A stretch of 64,000 bases of DNA from Trifolium pratense (lineage: Eukaryota; Streptophyta; Magnoliopsida; Fabales; Fabaceae), in contig NC_060061.1 of the NCBI RefSeq assembly GCF_020283565.1, forward strand, positions 39,841,362-39,905,361. Reading direction: 5' to 3'. The translations under genes and the position numbers were made by a program. The first letter of the stretch is position 1. Each line of letters begins with the position of its first letter. The notes beneath the pieces were generated by a model. The model was not told the origin of the DNA. It saw nothing but the letters and a program-made list of their open reading frames with translations, and did not search any database. This document shows positions 1 to 11,350 of the stretch, one piece after another.

Positions 1-120
1 CATGTGGAAGAGCTTAAACATCAATTAACATCCTCCAAAGCTGCTTTGGACAGTATCATTCAACACGAGGCACAAATTTTAGAAATTAAGGCCGCTTTAA
101 GCGCACCTCTTGGCTATTAG
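1..120 (+). CDS. 3' end of an unidentified coding exon (partial)
   Basis: Reading from base 1, an open frame of 39 codons runs to a TAG at 118-120. The peptide is rich in Glu, Lys, Gln, Leu and Ala in a heptad-like order (starts HVEELKHQL, ends SAPLGY), as in the coiled-coil tail of a longer protein. I do not recognise the family. Such C-terminal coiled coils occur in plant transposon-associated proteins as well as host genes. It is not in frame with the SAG101-like exons downstream and ends 514 bases before them, so it is probably a separate gene or transposon remnant. The frame is open at the window edge. Confidence 0.35.
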   Translation, partial: HVEELKHQLTSSKAALDSIIQHEAQILEIKAALSAPLGY

Positions 121-634
121 ACTATTTTCCCTCGTATTCCTTTACGGTTGTGTCCTATGTTGTTGAAGCTTTTATTGTTTACCTACCTCTTGGGTAGTTC
201 CTTCTTTTCTCATTTGAAATCAACTACCATGTTATTATGTTTGCAAATTTTAAAATTGTTATTGATTGTTGTATGTTACCTTGATTAAGTATTAATTTCT
301 TCCTTTATTTTAAACAATAAGTAAGGGAAAGAAAGAATTGGATATTATTGTGATAGCTTTATAAAATATCTGGAATACTTCACATTATCCTTTATTTTAA
401 GACATTATTGTGAGTTTTGTAACAAAAATAAAGATCACATATAAATGAAATTTCTGAAAATGTATATCTATAAATTTCTGATAATGTACCTAGGTGTATT
501 GTACCAATGATTATTTAAAAAAAAATTTGTATCCTTGTACTGTACCGTATTCATATCCTACTATGTATCTAGATTTCTCTTTCTAGGCATGTTTCCTTTT
601 CCCTTCAATCCCTTATGTAACAATCTTGATGCAG
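121..634. other. AT-rich intergenic or intronic stretch, no gene seen
   Basis: No coding similarity is visible. The last bases form a plausible splice acceptor (TTGATGCAG ending at 634) for the SAG101-like exon, so part of this stretch may once have been an intron. The first exon of that gene is not present here. Confidence 0.4.
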
Positions 635-2222
635 ATCAATAGTTCCAATCCACGGATTCAGTTGATTGTTACCGGACATGGTCTCGTAAGATCAATTACT
701 TCTCTCGTTGTTATATCACTTATTACATAACATTGGTTCAGGAAAGAATCGTCCACCCTGCATCACCTTTGGTTCACCCCTTGTTGGCGACATGACATTG
801 CACCGAACCATATCACATAGTTCTATTTGGAACTCCTGCTTCATACACGTTGTATCACACAAAGACCCACTTCCGAGGCTCTTCATTACAAATCGAAACA
901 GTACTTACATTACATGCCTTTTGGAACATTTATCTTGTGTTCGTCTGATGCAACTTCTTTCGAGAACCCCGATTCTATCTTGAAAATTTTGGTGGCATTG
1001 GCCTCAGTCCATGATAAAAATCAAGTACTTGAATCTGTTGATTATGGAAATATAGTAAAAAGTCTCTATCTTAAAGCAACATGCATAGATTTTTCCACTC
1101 AAGCTGAAAACATGACTGATCCAGATTCACTCGTAACTGGTATTAGTTTGCAGTTGCAGGCGCTAGGATTGACGCCACATATGCAGGTGGGTGAATATAT
1201 TATATTTCTTCTTCAAGAGCTAAAATCATCTAATACTTGATAGGTGTGGTTCTCAATTGACAATACATGACACACACTAAACGGTGTCGTCGTGTCAGTG
1301 TCAGTGTCCGTGTCGTGTCCGGTGTCCAATGTCCGTGCTTAACATTAACCTTTAAACTCCAATTTTCATGTTCTCATTTCTAAACTTGATTTGGCAGCAG
1401 CAACTGGAGAACATTGATATCAATACTCTGGAAACAAAGTTAAAAGAACTAGAAAAAAGTTTCATCCTGCAGAAAAAGACATTATTTGATCCATCAAAGA
1501 AATTGAATGACATGAAGGTACATATGGCCCAACTTGAATGGTACAAAAAGAAAACTAAGAATTTACAATTAGGGTACTATGACAGCTTCAAAAACATGAA
1601 CACACCATTTCACCATGATGTTGTTCATTTCCAAAAAACGCTCAGTAGTTACTGGGAAAAGATGGTTGCAGAAGTTGATTTGAAGCCTCAAAAAGAAGGT
1701 GCAGCGTTTCGTACCCGTTGGCTATATGGTGGGACTACATACAGGAGAATGGTTGAACCTCTAGCTATTGCTGATTACTATAGAGATGGTGGTAAAGACT
1801 ATGTTAACAAAAAAAGGTCGAAACACTTCAAACAGTTGGAGGATTGGTTGATGGAAGAGTCAAAAAATGCAACGAGTGATATAAACAGTACGTGTAAAAA
1901 GAATGTGGAAGCTATTTTGACTATAGATTCTTGCTTTTGGGCGCATGTTGAAGAGGCTCTCCTTTTATGCCAAGAGTTGAAGGTTGTCAAAGAGAAACAA
2001 GTGACATTAAAGAACTTGTTTGAATTTGAAGAGTATGTTTATCAGTTGCTGAAGGATTATGCAATCTCCCCAGATATATTTCTGGCACAAAGCAGCTATA
2101 TTCGTTGGTGGAATGAGTATAAAGCAATTAAGGGATCATCATACACTTCAGCACTCGCGAACTTCATGAGCAATGCTTCAAACTTCAAGCAGTATGCTGT
2201 AGGAGCTTATGATTTCCCCTAA
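635..2222 (+). pseudogene. SAG101: SAG101-like (EDS1/PAD4 family) pseudogene, frameshifted
   Basis: Two exons resemble SAG101, the senescence-associated lipase-like partner of EDS1 in plant immunity. Exon 635-1186 holds the end of the lipase-like domain: a degenerate nucleophile-elbow region (IVTGHGLVRS where the family has a GHSLGG-type motif), then CITFGSPLVGD and HVVSHKDPLPRLFI. Exon 1398-2222 (274 codons, phase 0, donor GTGGGTG at 1187, acceptor TTGGCAG) holds the all-helical EP domain with RWLYGGTTYRRMVEPLAIAD and ends GAYDFP. Homology leaves the initial frame at about 710-722, where that frame reaches TAA, continues one frame over, and returns at about 905-918. These two frameshifts, the missing 5' exon and the degenerate nucleophile motif indicate a broken gene. 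The EP exon itself is fully open. An AATAAA lies just after the stop (about 2240). Assignment to SAG101 rather than PAD4 or EDS1 is by overall resemblance. Confidence 0.65.
1283..1340. repeat. GTGTC-rich low-complexity block in an intron
   Basis: Within the intron of the SAG101-like pseudogene there is a run of GTGTC, GTGTCAGTGTC and GTGTCCGTGTC motifs. Blocks like this occur at ends of some plant DNA transposons, but no partner end is visible. Confidence 0.35.
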
Positions 2223-2533
2223 AGTGTATTCACTGTGTAATAAAGATTGAATATTTCAAGTGTGTATCATAACTGTATCATATGTTATTTTTTTTTCCCT
2301 AGAAAAACAAACTTGTGTATTTGGGTGGAGTGGCAGCTACCCCTTGAAATATTTATGACTATGTGTGTTGCAAGGTTGGTCATCCATGAGCAATCATAGG
2401 GTCCAATTGTATTTGTGCTTAGGAACCATCTTTGGAAGATGACCCTTTCAAGGACAAAGGCATGGTACGATGACATTCTCGAAAAATATCGATGAAATTT
2501 TGCAATTCATTATGATGCTTCTCCGTTAAGGAA

Positions 2534-2875
2534 TCAAGTTTGACAAATTGGTATTGGGCAATTAAATTTGTATTTCATGTTGTGACATAATGATATGTTG
2601 ATAGATTTTGGTTCAGAAAAGTCTTGACCAGAGAAGAATGAAAGCATAAATTCTAATATGATACCTTTGCAATGCAGTTTAGGTTGATACAATAAATCCA
2701 AAATACGAAGCCCTGCAATATTTTCGAAGAATGAATTTAGGACATCAACATAGTCGCCTGTATCAGTGTCGACAATTAGAATCTCGAGTTTAGAAGCATC
2801 AAACTGACATGAAAACATGTCCATTTGCTTGCTTTCACATAAGAAATATTCAATATATTTTCTCGTTGTAACCAA
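2534..2875 (-). pseudogene. NBS-LRR disease-resistance gene fragment
   Basis: A minus-strand frame of 113 codons contains ASKLEILIVDTDTG followed by NSFFENIAGLRILDLLY. This matches the linker and first leucine-rich repeats of plant NB-LRR proteins, where a 'PKLEIL..D......P..FFE....LRVLDL' pattern is usual. No P-loop, kinase-2, GLPL or MHD motif is present and flanking frames are not similar, so it is an isolated scrap. Only the middle third (about 2600-2800) is convincing. It lies 3' to the SAG101-like pseudogene in opposite orientation. Confidence 0.4.
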
Positions 2876-3598
2876 TGACCTTTGATTTTTGTTTTTTTAA
2901 CGGAACCTTTGATTTTTGTTCGACAAATTTACTACTTGATTTTTTTTCTTTTTCTTTTGGTTTACAACGTTGTCAATGATGATCCAACTTAAAACTTCAT
3001 ACATACTACCCAAATGTCTCACCATTAGACCAAATCTAGTGGCTTACTACTTGAATATTTTTGTTTTCTATGCATTGTGCAACTGCAAATTCACAAAGTC
3101 ATGCATTTTCACTTCCTTTTCATTAGCTCCCAACAATAAATATGAACCAAGGAGTTTATTTTTGGCTACAACTACACAGCTTTGTGCCTCTTTATAGTTG
3201 CTATAATCTTTCGCCAAAAGGCCCTGTGCCAACTCTAGTTAACCTGTTAGTACAAATTTCTTCATCTTCTCTAAAAAGAGAACATAAGATGAACACAATA
3301 CCTTGGGTATTCAAAATATCTTGAATGACCTTTCTTCTACGAGAATTTTTTCGCGCACCCTCTTTGTTTGAAGGGCGTGTGAGAAATGGTAGGGATGCGA
3401 AAAGTAATATTCTTCTTCAATACAAATTTAGCCCAAAGGTGGAAGATTGACAATTAGCAGCTGTAAACTTTCATCCGGACCAGCACCACTCCACCGAAGG
3501 AAAAAAAAAAATAATTTAAGGACTAAAATAAAAGTGACCTTCTTGACAAAAAAATAAAAATAAAAGTGACCTTAATTACATGAACTTTTTGCGTATTT
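2876..3598. other. Intergenic, no gene seen
   Basis: AT-rich sequence with homopolymer runs; short open frames here have no recognisable domains or coding character. Confidence 0.5.
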
Positions 3599-3736
3599 AA
3601 ATAATGGTTACACAGTTCGATCCTCGGCTGGTGCGTATGAAAAAACATTTGTTGGGAGAAGTCAATCCCTTAAATGGATCTCAGTTATCTTGATGAGATT
3701 AATCTCTGCAGTTGCGTGCTAAAATAATGGTTACAC
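3599..3736 (+). mobile_element. 5'-truncated tRNA-derived SINE with 15-bp target duplication
   Basis: A 108-bp body (3614-3721) starts at a B-box-like motif (GTTCGATCCTC) and continues with the conserved tail of a legume SINE (GGCTGGTGCGTATG ... CTGCAGTTGCGTGC). It is flanked by the perfect 15-bp repeat AAATAATGGTTACAC at 3599-3613 and 3722-3736, the target-site duplication expected of LINE-driven retroposition. The A-box half is missing, so this copy was truncated on insertion. Confidence 0.7.
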
Positions 3737-4822
3737 CGTATACCTCATCAAGGATAAAGCTAAAGCTAATGAGTACAATTTTACATCCAAGAATAACATA
3801 TAAATGCTTAGTGAGTTTTCAATTTTAGCTCCATCACAGTGTAAAATAGTAAAATTTAAGAAAAAATTATTTGCTATCACATAACAGGCAAACTTGTCGG
3901 AAGTAAGTAAAAAAGTCCTCCAACAATCAAATTGCGATGACACGTGCCCAATTTGGATTGGCCACATGTGGCTCTCATATAGCTATCACCAATCACAAGC
4001 CTTGGTGAATTCTAAAAGGGAATCGTTGTACTAATTTTTTTTTTCTTCACATTCTTTCAATTTTTATCTTTTGTTATATTTTCATCGTTTCGTTTGTAAA
4101 CGGTCTCATAATCTGTCGTCGGTCACTCATAACATTCCCATCGATGTTCTTTAATAATCCTAGTTAAGAACGTTATGGTAATCGACGAAAATTTTTTTCT
4201 TACCAAATTGAGAATGTTATGACTAACCAAAAAGGATGTCAATCAAATGAGATTTCCCATGCACAAATGGAACTCATGCTATCAAACTGAAAGGTGAGAA
4301 TAACTAAGTGACAATCTGCCCCTCTTTTATCTCTAGGAGGAAGATTCCATTCATGGTCTTCATTGCTAATATTGGATATAATTTTCGTGTTTAATGTTTT
4401 ATGTTTCGAGAAAGTTTACATTGCAATATACATGTTTTTTACGTAACTTTTCTATCTAATCTTTTAATAAAAATCTCTATATTCAATTTATTTATTTATT
4501 TATTTTATTTTTTTGCATATAAATATGCCCCTAGAAAAATTATTTTAGGCTAATAATTTGTAAGGACCTAGGATGACCGCCATCTTCGTCCTGTCTCATA
4601 TACGTCCCTACGAACATGAAACATGTTATAAAAATGCAGGGACTAATTATTAAACTAATTGTTATAAATTTACTTTTATGAAAATTCACCAATATTCTTT
4701 AAGGTGAATAAATAAAGTGTTCAAACTTTCATTTCCAAACTCTACATGTATAATACAATATTCCTACGAATAACCGAATTAATCCCTAAAAAAAAACCGA
4801 ATTAAATTCACATAAACATTCA
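3737..4822. other. Intergenic, no gene seen
   Basis: AT-rich with no convincing open frame. A loose inverted arrangement around CGGTCTCATAATC/TCGACGAAAA (4090-4190) is noted but has no clear ends. Confidence 0.4.
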
Positions 4823-5704
4823 GGGTCCGTTTGGTGCGCAGGATAGCATAGTGACATGATAGGATATAAAACAGGATAAGGATAGGATATGATAACAACA
4901 GGATAACAGTTATACTCAGTTATCATATCCTGTGTTTGGTGCACACAAGATAACAAACATGATAACTATTATATTTTGTTTTTAATACATACTTGCTCAT
5001 AATAATATGATAAGATATATAACATATTTAATTGACAAAATTACTCTTGTAAAATAATTGTTATTTTTTTTAAATTATTTTGTAATACTTTGAAATTTAT
5101 AAATAAAAACATAAATAAGTAATCAAATAACTTTATATAATTTAAAATAAAAATCATGTCAAGTTTAATTTTTTATATGAATCATGATCAAATAAATAAC
5201 TCAATAATATATACATGTTAGATAAGCCAAATAAATATATGATATATCTCATACGTAAATAATAAAACTACTATTGCAAAAGAATTATATTTAATTTTTT
5301 ATAAAATTTAAATTAATATCCCTATTTGTCAATTTTTTAATAATAATTTTACTTTAAAATATTGTAATTTTAGTAAAATTTTGATTTTTTAGAATATATA
5401 AATTACAAAATTACCCCTGTGAAAAAATCACATATATATTTAAAAATTAATTATTTATATTTTATTAATTTTATTTTATGTATTTTAAAATATATTTTAT
5501 AAAATAAACCAGTAAATTTTTTTTTATCCTATCATGCTGGTAACCCAGCTCAAATTCAGGATAAGAATTATAACCAGAGAGACAGGATAGGATAAGCTTC
5601 AGGATTAACTTATCATATCCTGCTGTATCACAAAACACTGGATTGCGACAGAATATGATACAGTTATCCTATCCTGTCTCTTATCCTGTGCACCAAACGG
5701 GCCC
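4823..5704. mobile_element. Non-autonomous terminal-inverted-repeat DNA transposon
   Basis: The left end GGGTCCGTTTGGTGCGCAGG and the inverted right end GGGCCCGTTTGGTGCACAGG match at 17 of 20 positions, and the similarity continues inward as repeats of AGGATAGGATA and ATCCTATCCTG. Flanking TCA at 4820-4822 and 5705-5707 fits a 3-bp target duplication, as in PIF/Harbinger-type elements, though the preferred TWA is not met. The 882-bp interior is extremely AT-rich with no transposase frame, so it is a non-autonomous derivative. A hAT origin cannot be excluded. Confidence 0.6.
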
Positions 5705-6464
5705 TCACCGTATTCTTAAAGTTAACTAAACCATTTTAGTACCACCTTCATTACCCACACGTTTTCCACAATTTCAATTTCTCTAAAATTACCTTGGGTT
5801 ATTACCACAAATATAATATAGTGTAAGTGGATCTCATTGTTTACGGTATACGACTCATTCTTTGATAAAATAATTCAACAATTTTGTTTCCTTCGATAAT
5901 TCAAAATTTTATTGCACACACACTATATATAGTAACACACAAAGTAATTGTACTTTTATTGTTGTTGGAAATTTGTTTTTTCTCTCCTGTCAATTTTTTT
6001 TATCTCTCACAATAACATTAACTGCATCAAACTGCAGGATTTTAAAACTGCAGGATATCCAATTTCAAGATCTGGAATATCTGCAGTTGTGTGTAACTGC
6101 AGGATGACACAGTTGAGTAACTTTGTCCAATTGTTATTTAAATAATATAAACAAATTATAAACTAAAAAAAGAATGTGGATAAGAATGACTTAAAAAGCC
6201 TTACAGCAGGACCCTGCAGTAAAATTCAACTGCAGGCAATCCTTTTCCCAATTTCCACGTTGAACACACCATGTGGTCACTAAATCCTAGTTAGAGATTA
6301 CATGCCACAGTAACTACATATGATGGTACATAAACTACATATACATCTATAACAAATCATTGAAATTGCATATAAATACATAACATGATTTTAAAATCAA
6401 GTTCAAGATGTGGATGTGATACTAAATAAATGAAACAAGCTAAGCGCCTTATAGCTTCTTATTT
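5705..6464. other. Intergenic 3' flank of CYP79 copy 1, with a CTGCAG cluster
   Basis: Six CTGCAG hexamers fall between 6032 and 6235, several within ACTGCAGGAT. From about 6260 the sequence matches the 3' flank of CYP79 copy 3 (ACACACCATG, then GGTCACTAAATCC), so it belongs to the ancestral CYP79 duplication unit. No gene is seen. Confidence 0.45.
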
Positions 6465-8210
6465 TCATTTACTTTTACTTGAAAAGTTATACAATTCTGC
6501 TGCTAATCGTGGCATTGCTACAACCATCAATGGCTCATCGAGAAACATGACACTATTGGAGTCGACACAATTAATTCTTGATATATTAGAAGGCGCACTC
6601 CAAGTAAATCCATGGAGCAACCTAGCTAATAGCAATATAGTCATTGTGGAGCCAAGCATGACACCTGGACAACCACGCCTTCCGGTACTAAAAGATATGA
6701 ACTTTAAATCTGGCTCTGTCAAAGATATATCAGACCCATCGTTCTTGAAATGACGTTCTGGTTTGAATTTGTAAGGTTCGCTCCAAACTTTTGGGTTTCT
6801 CCCAAGACCACTTCTTCCAAGCAATACATGGCTACCCTTTGGTATCAAGTAATTTCCAACCATTGTATCATTCATCGCGACATGGGGAGCATTGAAAGCT
6901 GTTATGGGATGAAGGCGGAAAGCTTCTCTTGCACAAGCCTTCAAGAAGTTGAGTTTAGGAATATCTGATTCTTGGACCAGTCTATCTTTTCCAACAATAT
7001 TGTCCAATTCTTCCGTGGCTTTTTGAAATAATTCAGGTTGATTTAACATTTCAGCCAATGTCCATTCAACTGCGTTTGATGGATTGTCTACCATTGCCAT
7101 CATCAATTCCTGCATAGAAAGTTACGGATTGCATTCCATTAGTAATATGTATACTAAGCAAATTGTCTAAAGCAAGTGAGCAAGTTTTATTCTTATAATT
7201 TGGGTAGGAAATTATGCTCTATGTACTATATAAGTTTAAAGCAAGTGAGAAAATTGTCTTACAATAACTTGTGCCTTGATTTCCTTTGTTGTTAATAATG
7301 GCTTATTATTGTCATCTTTGAGGGAGACAAAAACATCTAGCAAGTCCTCTTCAACATTCTTTGATCCATCATTCCATTGTTGAATTCTCTCTTCAATGAT
7401 GGAATCATGATACTTGTTCATTATCCTCATTGCATTTTTTATCTTCCCCTTATGGCCATCTAAGTCAAGTAACCTCAACCATGGGATATAATCAGATGTA
7501 GAGAAAGCAAAAACATAGTTAAGCAATATGAAAACAGCATCAACATGTTCAACTTCCTCAACACCAGGCCCTCCATCCTTCATACCTTTTCCAAAGTACC
7601 TTCTATTAAAAAAATAATTCCTATACACATTGCCACAATAATGTTGAGTAGCAATCCTAACATTCACAAGGCCACCGTTTTTGCATTTGTTGTACACGTA
7701 AAACATAAGATTATCTGCTTCTTCGTTCCTTTTGTCTTGAAGCCACTGATGCCTGCGTGGAGAGAATAAATCTTTAGTAATAATTTTTTTCATCTTTTTC
7801 CATTGTTCGCCATAGGGTGCAAAACTTGTGGTCATGTAGCCATTGGAGATAATATCAACGACCACACTTATCGGTCTTGATGCAAAATCAGCATCATGTT
7901 TTCTCAAGAATTCACGGGCAATGGCGGGACAAGTAACAGGAATAACATTTACATTTCCTAGGCGGATACATGCTATTTCGGTGTTAAACTCTTCCATAAT
8001 TTTATGTATCCACCTAGTTGTAGGTTTGTTTGCGAGCATTTCAGGAAGATTACCAACTATAGGCCATGGTTTGGGACCTGGTGGAAGTTTAGGTTTGTTA
8101 GGGTTCTTGTATCTTATGGTTTTGATTACCATTGAACCAAAAAATATAACAAGGAAAAGAGGCCATAAGGACTGAGGGAGTAACCAAAGAAAACAAGTAG
8201 TGTAACTCAT
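6465..8210 (-). CDS. CYP79: Cytochrome P450 CYP79, amino acid N-hydroxylase, complete (copy 1)
   Basis: Two exons (8210-7263 and 7109-6465) with a 153-bp phase-0 intron (GTAAGAC donor, TATGCAG acceptor) encode 530 residues, normal for CYP79. Residues 5-30 form the ER membrane anchor, 43-50 the proline-rich hinge PPGPKPWP. The I-helix carries NPSNAVEW (325-332), the CYP79 replacement for the usual AGTDT. EAFR (378-381) is the ExxR motif, PERH follows at 433, and the heme loop is [10 protein letters not shown] with Cys463. CYP79 enzymes N-hydroxylate an amino acid twice to give an aldoxime, the entry to cyanogenic glucosides and nitriles. Closest resemblance is to the legume CYP79D group (Val/Ile substrates in Lotus and white clover), but the substrate is inferred. 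No stop, frameshift or missing key residue is seen. A TATA box lies about 70 bp before the ATG. It is the only uninterrupted CYP79 in the window. Confidence 0.9.
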
Positions 8211-8280
8211 AGTTTTAGTTGGATTTTAAAACAAAAACAATAAGCAAGGTTGGGCTTGGTCACTTAACAAGTTCGGGGTT

Positions 8281-8289
8281 CTATTTATA
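8281..8289 (-). promoter_or_regulatory. TATA box of CYP79 copy 1
   Basis: TATAAATAG on the minus strand, about 70 bp before the ATG at 8210. The same motif at the same relative place precedes CYP79 copy 2 (29100-29108) and its duplicate (47581-47589), and the surrounding bases are conserved among the copies. Confidence 0.6.
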
Positions 8290-8416
8290 ATAAATAATAA
8301 ATACAATGTATGAACATAAGTACAATTTTAACATAATGTAAATTTGTCTATTAGTTCTTATTGTTATATATATATATTTTTTTTCCCAAAAGAGGAGTAG
8401 CAAAGTGCTACTGCCT

Positions 8417-8559
<143 letters not shown>

Positions 8560-8925
8560 CAAAAGAAGGATGGGGACTAGGCCAAAATCTCCTTACACAC
8601 GGATAAGCCTGAAACTAGGCTTACCCAAATTATTATCAACAAAAAAACCACTAATTTGTTGAGGAAGCTCATTTCATATAGTAAACCTATCAATAGTAAG
8701 ACCAATGTTTGCCAAACCATCTGCACATTGGTTACCCTCCCTATACACATGGGAGACCACAAAATTCATGCTTCTAGTGATTCTGAGACAATTCCTCCAT
8801 CTATTACTTAGCTCCCAAGGAACTAATACAGATGAATTAAAAGCCATGACAACAAGAGTAGAATCTGACTCAAGCCAAAGATATTTCCAATTCCTACAAT
8901 TAGCTAGTTCTATAGCTCTCATAGC

Positions 8926-9267
8926 ACCACAGATCTCTGCCATGAATGCTGATTTCAAACCTGTATTCTCTGCAAAACAACATAAAAAATCTGCATTTTG
9001 GTTTCTAAAAATGCCACCACAAGATGAGGTAAAAGAGTTAGAGGCCCCATCTGTGTTACACTTCACCCAATGCTCCAATGGAGGCTGCCAAAAGACTTCT
9101 TTAAGCAGCCTCCATTGGAGCATTGGGTATAGTGTAACACAGATGGGGCTTCTAACTCTTTTACCTCATCTTGTGGTGGCATTTTTAGAAACCACAATGC
9201 AGATTTTTTATGTTGTTTTGCAGAGAATACAGGTTTGAAATCAGCATTCATGGCAGAGATCTGTGGT
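8926..9267. repeat. 163-bp near-perfect inverted repeat (hairpin)
   Basis: Left arm 8926-9088 and right arm 9105-9267 are reverse complements with only a few mismatches, separated by a 16-base loop. Both arms are the same piece of LINE RNase H coding sequence. A transcript across it would fold into a long double-stranded stem. Confidence 0.9.
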
Positions 9268-9339
9268 ATTTTTTATTGTTATATATTGAAAAAATATTAA
9301 GAATTACTTTAAAAATTTTAGCAATTACTCTTCAATCAG

Positions 9340-9340
<1 letters not shown>

Positions 9341-9378
<38 letters not shown>
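9341..9378. repeat. (TA)n-(CA)n microsatellite
   Basis: Short TA run followed by a CA run, ending exactly at the candidate Helitron terminus. Confidence 0.85.
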
Positions 9379-9379
<1 letters not shown>

Positions 9380-9950
9380 TAGTCCCACACCCGTGCGATG
9401 CATGGGTATTATGTGGTATTTTATATATATTGTAATGTTGAAAAATCATTAGTATAAATTGAAACAATAAGTATTATGAAAATTATAATAATAACATCAA
9501 CAACAACAAAATAATAATAATAAAAAGTGATGTAAATATAAGATAGATATTAAAGATGTGTTTATACATTTCGAAAAGATTACAATGGATCATATTGCAT
9601 CTACCAAAATAAGTTGGTAATCCATAAATTGTTATGTCGCTATGAAAACGGTTTGTGGTCATACTCATACACTGTGCATTTGATTCTTAATAGGACACTA
9701 TAATTCAATATATAGTATAAAAGATTAATTAGTGCGTATAATTTAGTAAATTATTATTAGTTGAGTGGGTGTATAATGAAAAGTCATAGGTATACTATAA
9801 ATGTAGGCATATGAAAAAGTGTATAGAGATGACAATGATGTAAGTAGAAGTGATGTGACATTATTGGGTAGTTTAATTGAATATAAGTGACTGACGTGGA
9901 TTAGGGTTAGAATAGTGGTTGCACAACTATCTAGGAATTATATATATAGA
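9379..9950 (-). mobile_element. Candidate small Helitron (non-autonomous)
   Basis: Read on the minus strand, the 3' end has a GC-rich hairpin (CCATGCATCGCACGGG) ten bases before a terminal CTAG, followed by T, the classic Helitron 3' end. A possible 5' end preceded by A (TCTATATATATAATTCC) lies at 9950. The motif TAGTTGTG with AACCCTAATCCAC recurs at about 10580-10640, so the true 5' end could lie there instead. No helicase frame is present. Confidence 0.4.
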
Positions 9951-10631
9951 TGTTTATACATTTAAAAAACTTATTTATACATCACATTTGAAGTTACTTT
10001 GGTATCTTCTTCATTAACATTGATTAGCAATATTTTTAACTCATTCTTCAAAATAACTATGGAAATGATAACATATAATTGACCATGGAAAATGGAAAAT
10101 AATTGATGTTGAAACATAAGTTTTTATTTATATTATAATTCTCATTGGAGGATTCTGAGTTGGATAAACTACTTCATTATCTCTTACCAAAAAATTATTG
10201 TATTATCGAATTTGACATTTATATTAATTTGAAACTTATTGGAGCAAAGATAAACCAACTTAACTCATACTCAAATATCGAATATGATAAAAATCATATA
10301 CAGGGCATAACAACCATTAGTAAAATTTATTTTATCTATTTTTTTTACTAACATTAGAAAGTAGTCCTGACAATCGACCAACTCCTTATATTTATAAAGA
10401 TTGGACAAAAGATTATTAGCAAAAACATTAACTTTTTTGAAAAAAAGACAATAAAATACACAAAATAATAAAATGAACGGAAAAATTTAAAATGAATAAT
10501 AACCCAAAATAACAATAATATTAATAATAATTATAATTAGTACCCCACATTAAATGGATGTAAGTGGATGATGTGGCTAAATGAAAAGTTTTCATTGGTT
10601 TGTGGATTAGGGTTTAGATATGCAATTTCAC

Positions 10632-10664
<33 letters not shown>
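9951..10664. other. AT-rich insertion-derived sequence, no gene seen
   Basis: Absent from the corresponding flank of CYP79 copy 2. Ends in a (TA)n run at about 10636-10668. Contains a second copy of the candidate Helitron 5' motif. Open frames are short and start without ATG. Confidence 0.35.
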
Positions 10665-10669
<5 letters not shown>

Positions 10670-10830
10670 TTTTTAGTACTAGTATCCGGCCTACTGGACT
10701 ACTTAATCTGGTTGGGAGGTCAGTTCTAACATCAAGTGGGTCCAATCCCCTCCCTATCGCAGTTGCGAGGGATCGAACCGCGGTCTTCCCAACCAAATCC
10801 AGCACCAATCAGCTCTTAACCAACTAACGA
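10665..10830 (-). mobile_element. tRNA-derived SINE
   Basis: On the minus strand the head reads TTAGTTGGTTAAGAGC (A-box-like), then GCGGTTCGATCCC (B box) about 40 bases later, followed by a conserved body ending in GGCCGGATACTAG. This is the layout of a tRNA-derived SINE carrying an internal pol III promoter. Confidence 0.6.
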
Positions 10831-10854
10831 TCGATTGATTTTATATATATTTTT

Positions 10855-10983
10855 TCACCACCAATATCCGGCCCGCTGGACCGCCTAATCTGGTTCGAGA
10901 GTCAATTATAACATCAAGTGGTTTTAGCCCCCTCCCGATCACAATTACGGGAGATCGAACCGTGGTACTACCAATTTCAGCGC
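10855..10983 (-). mobile_element. Second, head-truncated copy of the same SINE
   Basis: The body shared with 10665-10830 (ATATCCGGCC, CTAATCTGGTT, ACATCAAGTGG, then the B box as GATCGAACCGTGG) recurs in the same orientation with scattered differences. The A-box head is missing. It ends where similarity to the CYP79 copy 2 flank resumes (CATATTTAGCACAC). Confidence 0.55.
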
Positions 10984-11350
10984 CATATTTAGCACACTTT
11001 ACTCATTTATTGCAAAAATCACAAGCAATAGAGCAAGAGAGGTGTGTATCAAATGTTGCGGTTTATCTTTAAGGCTCCATGTATATGGGACCAAAGCGTA
11101 AATATATGTTCTGTACTTCTGTTCTTGTATGTTGTTGATTTCATATTGTGCTCAATGTAATGTGATGTAATATGCCAACAAATGAAATCATCAACAAATA
11201 TAATATGTTCCTTAAAAAAAAAGAAAAATAATATGTACTTGCGTAAAAAAAAAAAATTCTGTTCTTGTATCTTATAGTTCTCATGGTTTTATAGATCAAA
11301 TATGCAAAATATATTGTATACCAAGCATTTAAGCTGGATATTATGTTTTA
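10984..11350. other. Ancestral flank of the CYP79 unit, no gene
   Basis: Matches 29378-29640 in the copy 2 unit (TTTAGCACACTTTACTC, TGATGTAATATGCCAACAAA), so it marks the shared backbone of the duplicated units. Confidence 0.6.

Noticed and set aside
5948..6145. Short secreted-peptide gene
   Set aside because: The frame opens with TTG, not ATG, and the Leu/Ile/Phe content reflects T-rich sequence.
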